Source of the DNA: Alphaproteobacteria bacterium
GTDB taxonomy: Bacteria > Pseudomonadota > Alphaproteobacteria > Bin65
Direction: 5' to 3'
Assembly: GCA_022819985.1 (NCBI GenBank)
Contig: JAJEGH010000044.1
Coordinates: 1 to 64,000 of the forward strand
Length of the DNA: 64,000 bases
The notes under the pieces are model-generated. The model ran no database searches. It was not told the origin of the DNA and worked only from the letters and a program-made list of their open reading frames with translations. A program made the position numbers and the translations under genes. Position 1 is the first letter of the stretch. Every line of letters begins with the position of its first letter. Shown here piece by piece: positions 22,006-30,066 of the stretch.

Positions 22006-23896
22006 TCGACGGGCCGGCCCGTAGGGCAGGCGAGCGGGCATCGAGCAGGAGGGTGAGCGCTACGGCGGCGCCGGCCGGCGCCAGCGACAAGGCCGAATCG
22101 GGACCGGTCCAGACAGTCGCGCTGCCGCTTGCCAGCGCAAGGGCGAACAGCAGCCCGGCATGAAGCCGGCCGGCGATGCCGCGCCCGGCGACGACCGCCA
22201 TGCGGCCGAGGATGTAGCCGGCCGCCAGACAGGTCGCCAGCGCATAGCCGATGGCGAGCCAGCCTCCGTCGAGCAGAATGGCCGGGTTGAAGGCCCACAG
22301 GAAGGGCAACAGATAGGCGGCGACGGCGAGTTGAACGCCGCTGAATCCGGTGCGCCACATGTCGCTGCCGGCGATCTCGGCGGCCACCATGCTGGCGACG
22401 GCAACCGGCGGCGTCAGCATGCTCAACAGCCCGAAATAGAACAGGAAGAGATGCGCCGCCATGGGCGTCAGGCCCATCTCGATCAGCGCCGGCGCAATGA
22501 CGGAAACCAGCACGATATAGACCGCCGCGGTCGGCATCCCCATGCCGAGGACGATGCAGATTACAGCGGTGAGCAGCAGCATCGTCAGCAGACCGGAGGA
22601 CTGGCCGATCGCCGTCAGGATGAGCGAAAGCTGGAAGGCCAGGCCGGTGCTGTTCATAACGCCGATAATGATGCCGGCGCCGCCGGCGATCAGCAGCAGC
22701 GGCATCAGGTTCAGTCCGCCGCCGACGAACAGTTCCCGGATCTCGGCGGCGGTCACCGTCTGCCGTTGCAGCGCGCGTTTCAGCAGCAGCAGGAGCAGGA
22801 CGGCCGCTGCTGCGTACAGCGCGGACAGTCCCGGATTGTAGCCGAGGCCGAACAGGAAATAGATCAGGATGGCCAGCGGGATGGCGAACACCCAGCCGCC
22901 CGCCAGCGTCGCCAGCACCTTCGGCAGGGCCTCGCGCGGCGCACCGCGGATGCCGTAGCGCACCGCCAGGCCGTCGACCTGCAGAAAAAGCACCACGAAA
23001 TAGAGGATGGCCGGAACCAGCGCGGCGGCCACCACATCCTCGTAGGGCACTTCGAGAAACTCGGCGATGATGAAGGCCGTCGCTCCCATGACCGGCGGCG
23101 CGATCTGCCCGCCGTTCGACGCCACCGCCTCGATCGCGCCGGCATGCCGGGGCCGGAAGCCGGACTTCTTCATCATCGGGATGGTGACGATGCCGGTCGA
23201 CATGATGTTGCCGACCGTCGAGCCGGAGATCGTGCCAAAGGCGCTCGACGCAACCACCGCGACCTTGGCCGGCCCGCCGCGCCGGTGACCCATCCAGCTC
23301 ATGGCGAGATCGTTGAAGAAGGCGGTTGCGCCGCTGATCTGGAGCAGCTTGCCGAACACGATGAAGGCCAGCACCAGTTCGGTGACGACGCGCAGCACAA
23401 TGCCGGGCACGCCGTTATTGTCGGCATAAAGGTAGAGGATCGTCTTGGTCGGCGGGAAAACCTCCGCCTCCAGCGTGCCGGGCAGCAGGTTGCCGAAATA
23501 GGCGTAGGCAATGAGCAGCCAGACCAGGCCGGCGATAACCCTGCCGGCGGCCTTGCGCAGGCCCTCCAGTGCGAGCGCGATCGCAACAATCCCCGGCCCC
23601 CACATGTCAGGGGTCCGATCCGCCATACTGACGATCCAGAGCTCGAAATTGACTGCCATCCACGACCATGCCGCGATGGCGGCAAGCGCCAGGACGACAT
23701 CGAAGGCTACGGCCCGACGGAAGTAGGGGTAGTTCAGCAGGGCTGCGGCCGTGGCGCAGCCGAGCACCACCGCCACGACCTGCTGGGATACCAGCGCAAG
23801 GCCGAAATAGTTCGGGATCGACAGGATCCAGGCAACACCGAGAATCGGCAGCAGCGCAAGGCAGGCATGCAAAAACGATCGGCGCACGCGGTCCAC
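21989..23896 (-). CDS. TRAP transporter fused permease (DctQ-DctM fusion, TAXI type)
   Basis: A 635-residue integral membrane protein with roughly 16 hydrophobic segments. The N-terminal third corresponds to the small DctQ-like part and the remainder to the DctM-like permease, with GTISGSTVGNIMSTGIVTIP and GMGMPTAAVYIVL repeats typical of the family. It takes up an organic acid with Na+ or H+, delivered by the adjacent TAXI receptor. It lies 35 bases downstream of the receptor gene and overlaps the FAD monooxygenase start, indicating that the imported compound is probably the substrate of the downstream enzymes. Confidence 0.93.
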   Translation of the reverse strand: MDRVRRSFLHACLALLPILGVAWILSIPNYFGLALVSQQVVAVVLGCATAAALLNYPYFRRAVAFDVVLALAAIAAWSWMAVNFELWIVSMADRTPDMWGPGIVAIALALEGLRKAAGRVIAGLVWLLIAYAYFGNLLPGTLEAEVFPPTKTILYLYADNNGVPGIVLRVVTELVLAFIVFGKLLQISGATAFFNDLAMSWMGHRRGGPAKVAVVASSAFGTISGSTVGNIMSTGIVTIPMMKKSGFRPRHAGAIEAVASNGGQIAPPVMGATAFIIAEFLEVPYEDVVAAALVPAILYFVVLFLQVDGLAVRYGIRGAPREALPKVLATLAGGWVFAIPLAILIYFLFGLGYNPGLSALYAAAAVLLLLLLKRALQRQTVTAAEIRELFVGGGLNLMPLLLIAGGAGIIIGVMNSTGLAFQLSLILTAIGQSSGLLTMLLLTAVICIVLGMGMPTAAVYIVLVSVIAPALIEMGLTPMAAHLFLFYFGLLSMLTPPVAVASMVAAEIAGSDMWRTGFSGVQLAVAAYLLPFLWAFNPAILLDGGWLAIGYALATCLAAGYILGRMAVVAGRGIAGRLHAGLLFALALASGSATVWTGPDSALSLAPAGAAVALTLLLDARSPALRAGPSNDRTA

Positions 23897-23931
23897 GCCG
23901 ATCGCTCCTGCCGTATTTGCGTCGGGCGCGC

Positions 23932-24948
23932 CTATTTCAGGCTGGCCTCATGCTTGTCGTTGGCGGCGGTCCAGAGGCCCGCTTCCTTGTAGTATTTGAC
24001 CGCGCCGGGATGGTACGGCATCGCATTGGTGGCCGGGGCCAGGGCCGAGGGCTTGACGCCGCGCAACGGCGGATAGGCCTTCTGCAAGGCCTGCCAGTTC
24101 TGATGGATGGTCTTTGCCAGCCTGTAGGCGTCGGTATCGGAAACCGAAGTGCCGGCGTTGATATAAGTGTCGAACGCCGCCACTTTCGTTTCGCCGACGA
24201 CGAACGGTCGCCGCTTGTGCGGCCTGGCGACCAGAGTTCGCGAGCCTGCGATGCCCGCGTTCATTTTCGCGTCGGTCGCCATCTTGCCGAGGGCGACGAT
24301 GCGCAGGCCGCCGGGCACCGTTGCATGGGCCTTTCGCATCGCCGGCATAAGCAGGGCGACCGGGGCGGCGTCGGCCCGTCCCTCGATCACCATGTTGATG
24401 CCTTTGACGACGCCGCCCGAATCGACGGCCTTGACGTCGGTTTCCTTGAGGCCGGCGGTTTCCAGAATGGTCCGGTTGAGCCTGGCCAGGGAGACATTCG
24501 TCTTGACCTTCACGACGACGCGTTTGCCCTTCAGGTCCTCGACCGATTCGATCCCGGTGTTGGCCTTGACCATGTAGGCGTACGGCAGAACCCAGATCCG
24601 GGCGATGACGCGCACCTTCTTGACCGCCTTCCGGTAGGGCGCCTGACCGTTGAAGGCGAGGCCCGAATCGAGGCTGGAGTTCAGCCCGAGCGTGATTTCG
24701 CCGGCTTCCATCAGGGGCAGATACACGGAAGAGCCCGCGTGCGGCTGGGCCGTCGAGCGGATGCCGAGCTTCTCCTGGAACAGTTTGGCGAATCCGCTGC
24801 CCAGCAGGAAATAGGTCGATCCGGAAGGGTTGGTCCCGATTGTCAGGCGCTTCAATTGAGCGTCGGCAGGGTGGCCGCCGAACAGCAGAAGACCAACTGC
24901 CGCCGCTCCCGCTATCGCAGAGGTCCTGAAAGCCGGTTGCCTGAACAT
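23932..24948 (-). CDS. TAXI-family TRAP transporter solute receptor
   Basis: A 338-residue periplasmic binding protein. It has a signal peptide (FRTSAIAGAAAVGLLLFGGHPADAQ) followed by LTIGTNPSGSTYFLLGSGFA, the TAXI signature at the ligand site. Later come EAGEITLGLNSSLDSG and a conserved proline-rich end. It delivers its ligand to the fused permease encoded immediately downstream. The agmatinase-family gene lies about 110 bases upstream. The ligand is unknown; TAXI receptors often bind glutamate or related dicarboxylates. Confidence 0.92.
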   Translation of the reverse strand: MFRQPAFRTSAIAGAAAVGLLLFGGHPADAQLKRLTIGTNPSGSTYFLLGSGFAKLFQEKLGIRSTAQPHAGSSVYLPLMEAGEITLGLNSSLDSGLAFNGQAPYRKAVKKVRVIARIWVLPYAYMVKANTGIESVEDLKGKRVVVKVKTNVSLARLNRTILETAGLKETDVKAVDSGGVVKGINMVIEGRADAAPVALLMPAMRKAHATVPGGLRIVALGKMATDAKMNAGIAGSRTLVARPHKRRPFVVGETKVAAFDTYINAGTSVSDTDAYRLAKTIHQNWQALQKAYPPLRGVKPSALAPATNAMPYHPGAVKYYKEAGLWTAANDKHEASLK

Positions 24949-25058
24949 TACACATCCTCCCTATGGTCGTTCGCCGGACCCTTTTCGCGAGACTTGGCGG
25001 CGCGGTCAACCGCCGTTGCAGGGTTTCGCCCGACACGGGCCGGCCGGGCCGCCGGCCT

Positions 25059-26075
25059 CTACTGCCCGACGCCGCGCAGGACCGGCCAGCCGTCGTCCGG
25101 TATCGCGCCGGCCTTGATTTTTGCGGCGTGGAAGAGGTAGCCGAGTAAATTCACCAGGATCTGGGTGCAGAACAGACTTGTGGCGCCGCCGGGATCGTAT
25201 TCCGGCGCCAGTTCGACGAAATCGATGCCGACGACCGTCCCGCGCATCGCCGCCGCCTTGAGAAAATCGCAGGTCTCGTAATAGAGGAAACCGCCGGGGC
25301 TGGGCGTGCCCGTGCCCGGCACCAGCGATGGGTCGAAGCCGTCCACGTCGATGGTGAAGTAGAGCCGGGCGTTCTCGGGTATCCGCTCGACGACCCTGGC
25401 GATGCCAAGCTCCCGGAAATCCCGGACCGACAGGATGTCCGAGTTCGCAGCGCGGGCGTCGGCGAAGTCGGATCGTGCGCTGGAGCCAAGGTTGCGGATG
25501 CCGAGATGGGTGATGCCCGTGACGTGGCCGCATTCGGCGGCCCGGCGCAGCGGATTGCCCTGGCCGTGGCGCACGCCGAAGCGCTCGTCGACATAATCGA
25601 GATGGGCGTCGATATGGACGATATGGACCGGCGGTTCGGTATCGAAAGCGCGGATGCAGGGGATATGCACCGAATGGTCTCCGCCCAGAACGACCGGCAG
25701 CGCGCCCGCCGCCAGGATCTTGCGCACGCCGTATTCGATATTGTCGAGGCATTGCAGGGCGTCGATATGCACCATGTCGGCGTCGCCGATATCGACGATG
25801 CGGGCTTCGTCGCCGGCGAGGTGGACGATGTCGTCCTCCGGATCGTACGCACCGTCGCCGATGGCGAAGAGCTGCGACGCGTCCCGGAATCCCTTCGGCC
25901 CGAAGCGCGCGCCGGGGCGGACCTGGGTGCCGAGATCGAACGGCGCGCCCATGATGGCGACATCGGCATCGATGGCGTCCCAGTCCGGCCGGTACGGCTT
26001 TTTCATGAAGGTCTGGATGCCGACGAAGGGCAGGTCGAGCCGGGCGGGCTTCACGGTATCGGATCGCTCGGTCAT
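25059..26075 (-). CDS. Agmatinase/ureohydrolase-family protein
   Basis: A 338-residue Mn-dependent ureohydrolase. The binuclear metal ligands are visible in GGDHSV, IDAHLD and IDVDGFDPS. The N-terminal PFDLGTQVRPGARFGPKGFR motif is also typical. The family hydrolyses guanidino compounds (agmatine, arginine, guanidinobutyrate, guanidine) to urea plus an amine. It is longer than a minimal agmatinase by a short N-terminal extension. It stands at the head of the TAXI-TRAP genes, so the transported compound could be a guanidino acid, though that is inference. Confidence 0.9.
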   Translation of the reverse strand: MTERSDTVKPARLDLPFVGIQTFMKKPYRPDWDAIDADVAIMGAPFDLGTQVRPGARFGPKGFRDASQLFAIGDGAYDPEDDIVHLAGDEARIVDIGDADMVHIDALQCLDNIEYGVRKILAAGALPVVLGGDHSVHIPCIRAFDTEPPVHIVHIDAHLDYVDERFGVRHGQGNPLRRAAECGHVTGITHLGIRNLGSSARSDFADARAANSDILSVRDFRELGIARVVERIPENARLYFTIDVDGFDPSLVPGTGTPSPGGFLYYETCDFLKAAAMRGTVVGIDFVELAPEYDPGGATSLFCTQILVNLLGYLFHAAKIKAGAIPDDGWPVLRGVGQ

Positions 26076-26108
26076 GGGCAGGGCTCCGAGGCCGTTCGGC
26101 AGGCCCTT

Positions 26109-26225
26109 CGATACGCCCCGGCCTTGCGGCCGGGGCTACTCAGGATGAGGAAGAGGGAGGGGTGTTCAGGCACTTGAACCCCCAACAACTCCCTCATCCC
26201 GAGTAGGCGCGTCAGCGCCGTATCG
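26109..26225. repeat. Palindromic intergenic repeat, copy B
   Basis: The element starts CGATACGCCCCGG and ends CGCCGTATCG. It has inner arms CTACTCAGGATGAGG and CCTCATCCCGAGTAG around a variable loop (CCCCCAACAACT). It is the same family as copy A but inverted, and nearly identical at both ends to copy C. It lies between the stop of the gamma-resorcylate decarboxylase paralogue and the agmatinase start on the minus strand, where the stem-loops could attenuate read-through. Confidence 0.88.
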
Positions 26226-26236
26226 AGGGACGCACA

Positions 26237-27223
26237 TTATTGTTCCAGATCGAGGTCGAACAGGCGGATTGCGTTGGTCCGGCCGATCTTGAGGCGGTCG
26301 CTGTCGGCGACGGTCGGTGTCGCGTCGTACCATTTCGCGGCGTCCTCCATGCGCTCGAAGGGATAGTCGGCGGAGAAATAGACCCTGTCAGTGCCCATCA
26401 CCTCGACGGTGCATTTGAAGGCGGGATCGTTGAAGAAGCCGCTCGTCGTGATGTGGAAATGCTCGACGAAATACTCGCCGAGCGGTCGCTTGCCGCGATA
26501 ACCGCGGGGCGAAAACCGCATCCGCGCGTCGAGCCGCCACAGGGCGAAGGGGATGTTCTCGCCGAGATGGCCGACGGCGATCCGCAGGTTGGGATAGTCG
26601 TCGAACAGGCCGGAGCCGCACAGGCGCAGCGCGTGGATCGAGGTCTCGACCGCGAAGCCCCAGGGCGCACTCATCAGCCAGGCATGGCCTTCGTAGTTGC
26701 GCGCCTGGGCCGGGATCTGCATCCGCGGATGGAGATAGAACGGCACGTCGAGTTCCGAGACGGTGGCCCAGAAACTGCGGTACTCGGGAATGTCGTAATA
26801 GATGGCGCTGTCCGGCTCGTCCTTCTGGGTGAAGCCGTTGACCATCGCGCCCTTGAAGCCGAGCTCGCGCACGCAGCGGGTGAGTTCCGCCGACGCCGCG
26901 TCGGGATCCTGCATCGGCAGCGCCGCCAGGCCGGCATAGCGCTGTGGATAGCGGGCCGCCGCCTCGGCGATCTTGTCGTTGGCCTTGCGGGAGACGGCGA
27001 TCGCCTCGCCGGTATCGAGGATGCCCTGGACGGCCGGCGCGTTGAGCGACAGGAGCGCGAAGTCGACGCCGCAGCGTTCCATTGCCTCGATGCGCCGTTC
27101 GCTCACGTCCAGCAGCTCCCGGGTGAATTCGTCCCAGCGCCCGGATTCGCCGGCGAAATGCCGGGAGCCGCCCAGGGTCTCCTCGATCGCCATATGCTCT
27201 TCGAACGCGATCTTGCCTTGCAT
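26237..27223 (-). CDS. Amidohydrolase 2 family, gamma-resorcylate-decarboxylase paralogue 1
   Basis: A 328-residue metal-dependent decarboxylase-type TIM barrel of the ACMSD/gamma-resorcylate decarboxylase group. Putative metal and catalytic residues are present: Glu8 and His10 in FEEHMAIEE, His in PFYLHPR, His in VGHLGEN and Asp in FSADYPFE. It resembles the divergently encoded paralogue but is more diverged at the active site (SADYPFER versus STDWPFEN) and in the N-terminal 40 residues. Its substrate may therefore differ from 2,6-dihydroxybenzoate. It heads the minus-strand catabolic block. Confidence 0.87.
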   Translation of the reverse strand: MQGKIAFEEHMAIEETLGGSRHFAGESGRWDEFTRELLDVSERRIEAMERCGVDFALLSLNAPAVQGILDTGEAIAVSRKANDKIAEAAARYPQRYAGLAALPMQDPDAASAELTRCVRELGFKGAMVNGFTQKDEPDSAIYYDIPEYRSFWATVSELDVPFYLHPRMQIPAQARNYEGHAWLMSAPWGFAVETSIHALRLCGSGLFDDYPNLRIAVGHLGENIPFALWRLDARMRFSPRGYRGKRPLGEYFVEHFHITTSGFFNDPAFKCTVEVMGTDRVYFSADYPFERMEDAAKWYDATPTVADSDRLKIGRTNAIRLFDLDLEQ

Positions 27224-27255
27224 CGATATCTCCCTCCGGATGCCGTCCGCGTGCG

Positions 27256-27364
27256 GGAATGCGGCCCGTGCCGCGGCTTCGCCTATCCGTTTATCCCAGA
27301 TGGGCCGGGCCGTCGAACGGCCATCTGCTGCGTCGGGGCAAAGAAAAGCATGGAATGCGGCCCG
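27256..27364. promoter_or_regulatory. 13-bp direct repeats in the divergent decarboxylase promoter region
   Basis: GGAATGCGGCCCG occurs at 27256-27268 and again at 27352-27364, in the same orientation, within the 185-base divergent intergenic region. One copy is 33 bases from the minus-strand start and the other 45 bases from the plus-strand start. They may be binding sites for a regulator controlling both paralogues. An imperfect inverted pair (GATGGGCCG and CGGCCATC) lies between them. Confidence 0.35.
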
Positions 27365-27408
27365 GCTGCCCTTACGATGCGGCGGTCAGGGGAGCGCCGG
27401 AGGGAAAG

Positions 27409-28398
27409 ATGGACGGCAAGATCGGCCTGGAGGAGCATTTTGCCATAGCGGACACATTGCAGGATTCGGCGGGGTTCCTGCCGCCGGAAACCTGGCAGGA
27501 ACTGTCGGGCCGGCTGGTCGATCCGGAGGAGCGGCGATTGCGCGAGATGGACGCGAACGGCATGGAAACGATGATCCTGTCGCTCAACGCGCCGGCGGTC
27601 CAGGCGATCCCGGACGTCGCGCGGGCGGCCGACGTCGCGCGCCGGGCCAACGACGATCTGGCGGAGAAGGTCGCCCGCCGGCCGGACCGCTTCCGCGGAC
27701 TTGCCGCCCTGCCGCTGCAGGACCCGGATCTCGCGTCGGCGGAACTGACCCGCTGCATCCGGGAACTCGGCTTCGTCGGCGCGCTGGCCAACGGGTTCTC
27801 CGAGATCGAGGGCAGCGACGCGCCGCTCTACTACGACCTGCCGCAATACCGGGCCTTCTGGGCGGTTTGCGCCGAACTCGGCGTGCCCTTCTACCTGCAC
27901 CCGCGCAACCCGCTGCCGCAGGACGCCCGCATCTACGGCGGCCATCCCTGGCTCATGGGGCCGGGCTGGGCGTTCGGCCAGGAAACCGCCGTTCATGCCC
28001 TCCGGCTCATGGGCTCCGGCCTCTTCGACGACCATCCCGATTTGCAGATCATCGTCGGCCATATGGGCGAGGGCCTGCCCTTCAACATCTGGCGGGTCGA
28101 CAACAAGAACGCCCGGACGAAGAAACCGGGAAGCAGCGGCCCGCAGCCGGCGCAGAAGAGCTTTACCGAATATTTCCGCGAGAATTTCCATATCACCGTG
28201 TCGGGCAACTACTGCACCGAGGCGTTGCTCTGCTCGATGCAGGTCATCGGCGCGGACCGGATCCTGTTCTCGACCGACTGGCCGTTCGAGAATGTCGACT
28301 ATTCCGCCGCCTGGATGGACAGCGTCGACATCGACGAAGCCGACCGCCTGAAGATCGGCCGCACGAACGCGCTCAGGCTGTTCGGTCTTGGCGGCTAG
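27409..28398 (+). CDS. Gamma-resorcylate decarboxylase (2,6-dihydroxybenzoate decarboxylase)-like amidohydrolase
   Basis: A 329-residue protein very similar in pattern to characterised gamma-resorcylate decarboxylases: N-terminus KIGLEEHFAIADTLQDSAGF, then METMILSLNAPAVQAIPD, VPFYLHPRNPLPQDARIYGG, VGHMGEGLPF and FSTDWPFEN. These contain the metal-ligand Glu8, His10 and barrel His and Asp residues. It would decarboxylate a dihydroxybenzoate to resorcinol without an organic cofactor. The start is chosen at an ATG just downstream of GGAGGGAAAG; the 50-residue upstream extension in the track is not protein-like. An acyl-CoA dehydrogenase gene follows after 12 bases. Confidence 0.9.
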   Translation: MDGKIGLEEHFAIADTLQDSAGFLPPETWQELSGRLVDPEERRLREMDANGMETMILSLNAPAVQAIPDVARAADVARRANDDLAEKVARRPDRFRGLAALPLQDPDLASAELTRCIRELGFVGALANGFSEIEGSDAPLYYDLPQYRAFWAVCAELGVPFYLHPRNPLPQDARIYGGHPWLMGPGWAFGQETAVHALRLMGSGLFDDHPDLQIIVGHMGEGLPFNIWRVDNKNARTKKPGSSGPQPAQKSFTEYFRENFHITVSGNYCTEALLCSMQVIGADRILFSTDWPFENVDYSAAWMDSVDIDEADRLKIGRTNALRLFGLGG

Positions 28399-28410
28399 CG
28401 CTGCGGCGCC

Positions 28411-29553
28411 ATGCAGCTCAGCGAGACCCAGCGGCAGATCCGGGAATCGGCCCGCGCCTTCGCCGCGCGGGCGATTGCGCCCCATGCGGCGGAATGGGAC
28501 CGTCAGGAGGGCGCGCCGCGGTCCGTGCTGCGCGAGATGGCCGAAGTCGGCCTGATGGGCGTCATCATCGATCCGGCCTGGGGCGGCGCCGGCGCCGATT
28601 TCGTGTCCTACGCGCTCGCGCTGGAAGAGATTTCGGCGGCCGACGGCGGCATGTCCAACATGATGGCGGCGAACAACTCGCCGGTTGCGGCGGCGATCCA
28701 GGAACACGGCACCGAGCGCCAGAAGGCCGAATACCTGACCAAGCTCACCTCCGGCGAATGGATCGGCTGCATCCATCTGACCGAGCCCCACACCGGCTCC
28801 GACGCCGCGGCGATCCGCAGCCGTGCCGAGAAGGTCGACGGCGGCTGGCGGCTCAACGGCCACAAGGCCTTCGTCACCGGCGGCGCCACGGCGGAGCTGG
28901 CGATGATCGTCGCGGTCACCGACCCGGCGGCCGGCAAGCGCGGCATCTCCGTCTTCGTCACGCCGACGGACAATCCCGGCTACCGGGTGATCGCGGAAGA
29001 GCGCAAGCTCGGCCACCGCACCAACGATACGGCGCAGGTCGTCTTCGAGGACATGGCCGTGCCGGACGCCGACCTGCTCGGCGCGGAGGGCCGCGGCCTC
29101 GGCATCGCGCTCGCCAACCTCTCCGCCGGCCGGATCGGCGTCGCAGCCCAGGCGGTCGGCGGCGCCCGCGCGGCGCTCAAGGCGGCCCGCGACTATGCGA
29201 AGAAGCGCGAGGCGTTCGGCCGGCCGATCGCCGAACACCAGGCCATCGCCTTCAAGCTGGCGGACATGGCGACGCAGATCGAGGCGGCGCGCCAGCTCTA
29301 CCTCCACGCCGCTGCGCTCCGGGATGCGGGGCGTGCGTGCGCGGCCGAGGCCTCGATGGCCAAGCTCTTCGCCTCGGAGATGGCGGAGCGGGTCGCCTCG
29401 GAGGCGATCCAGATCCACGGCGGCGCCGGGTTCCTCAACGATTTCCCGGTCGAGAAAATCTATCGCGACGTCCGGGTCTACCGGATCTACGAGGGCACCT
29501 CCGAGATCCAGAAGATCATGATTTCCCGCCATCTCGATTCGCTGGACCTGTAA
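28411..29553 (+). CDS. Acyl-CoA dehydrogenase (short/branched-chain type)
   Basis: A 380-residue acyl-CoA dehydrogenase with all standard motifs: ALEEISAADGG, LTEPHTGSDAAAIRS for FAD, LNGHKAFVTGG, IQIHGGAGFLNDFPVEKIYRD and the catalytic Glu in IYEGTSEIQ. The canonical Glu makes it a normal homotetrameric enzyme, unlike the pair at 8.4-10.8 kb. It is preceded by the decarboxylase gene at 12 bases, so the two are probably co-transcribed. Chain-length preference cannot be stated. Confidence 0.93.
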   Translation: MQLSETQRQIRESARAFAARAIAPHAAEWDRQEGAPRSVLREMAEVGLMGVIIDPAWGGAGADFVSYALALEEISAADGGMSNMMAANNSPVAAAIQEHGTERQKAEYLTKLTSGEWIGCIHLTEPHTGSDAAAIRSRAEKVDGGWRLNGHKAFVTGGATAELAMIVAVTDPAAGKRGISVFVTPTDNPGYRVIAEERKLGHRTNDTAQVVFEDMAVPDADLLGAEGRGLGIALANLSAGRIGVAAQAVGGARAALKAARDYAKKREAFGRPIAEHQAIAFKLADMATQIEAARQLYLHAAALRDAGRACAAEASMAKLFASEMAERVASEAIQIHGGAGFLNDFPVEKIYRDVRVYRIYEGTSEIQKIMISRHLDSLDL

Positions 29554-29648
29554 CGCGCGGCCGGATCGAAGAAACGGACATTATTCCTGTATTTTTGGCT
29601 TTTCGTTCAAATTTGTTCCCTTGTTTTTCAAGGCGTTACGAATCAGAC

Positions 29649-29658
29649 AGACCGGTCT
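29649..29658. promoter_or_regulatory. AGACCGGTCT palindrome (TetR-type operator candidate, copy 2)
   Basis: The core AGACCGGTCT is identical to that at 7306-7315. The extended sequence GACAGACCGGTCTATC is a 16-bp palindrome with one mismatch. On the minus strand it is preceded by AAAAAAACGGTAGAT, closely matching the flank of copy 1. It lies about 95 bases past the acyl-CoA dehydrogenase stop. Confidence 0.5.
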
Positions 29659-29752
29659 ATCTACCGTTTTTTTGCCGGGCGGGGGGCGCCGCGGCCCGGC
29701 GGAACGGATGTTACGGAACGGCCGCCCGGCGGGCCGGTGCGGGACGATTTAT

Positions 29753-29783
29753 GTTCATATAATGTTCCATTGCGGGAAGTCAA
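29753..29783 (-). promoter_or_regulatory. LexA-type box GTTC-N7-GTTC with TTGACT promoter-like hexamer (copy 2)
   Basis: GTTC at 29753-29756 and 29764-29767 are separated by exactly 7 bases; on the minus strand this is GAACATTATATGAAC. TTGACT lies at 29778-29783 (minus), 16 bases before TATATG. The arrangement TTGACT, LexA-type box, AT-rich tract, AGACCGGTCT is the same as copy 1, but inverted. Transcription would run leftward, antisense to the end of the acyl-CoA dehydrogenase gene. Confidence 0.6.
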
Positions 29784-29864
29784 ACGCTTTTTTCCGGCGT
29801 CCGCGCCATTCCGGCAGGGCACACACCCCCCTCCCGTCATTCCGACCGGAGCGCAACCCCCCAA

Positions 29865-30011
29865 CCGTCATTTCGACCGAGCGAAGCGAGCGGAGAAATC
29901 TGGCCAGCGACGGGGGCCGGCCAGAGGCGCAGCCCTGTGGCGTCGATGGAGCGTTCTCCAGATTTCTCCACTCCGCCCCGGCTTGCGCCGGGGCTCCGGT
30001 CGAAATGACGG
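29865..30011. repeat. Terminal-inverted-repeat intergenic element, copy 1
   Basis: The left end CCGTCATTTCGACCG and the right end CGGTCGAAATGACGG are perfect inverted repeats. Further in, GGAGAAATCTGG and CCAGATTTCTCC also pair, so the whole 147 bases can fold into a long hairpin. A related fragment (CCCGTCATTCCGACCGGAGC) precedes it at 29833. A second full copy lies at 61984-62121. No ORF is encoded, so it is a MITE- or REP-like element without its own transposase. Confidence 0.85.
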
Positions 30012-30026
30012 ATGGGGGTGGGAATG

Positions 30027-30066
30027 TGTCAGGAAATGTCATGAAATGTCAGGAAGTGTCATGGCG
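30027..30066. repeat. 10-bp phased repeat, cluster 1 (4 units)
   Basis: TGTCAGGAAA, TGTCATGAAA, TGTCAGGAAG and TGTCATGGCG follow one another with a strict 10-base period; TGTCAGG and TGTCATG alternate. The period is about one DNA helical turn. A related array starts at 30284, so the two clusters flank a 217-base segment. Confidence 0.8.

Noticed and set aside
22160-23992. 610-residue plus-strand ORF
   Set aside because: Antisense shadow of the TRAP permease; composition dominated by Gln, Arg and Asp with no recognisable domain.
26973-29762. 929-residue plus-strand ORF and the 749-residue minus-strand ORF at 27283-29532
   Set aside because: Both are out of frame with the decarboxylase and acyl-CoA dehydrogenase genes that carry complete motif sets.
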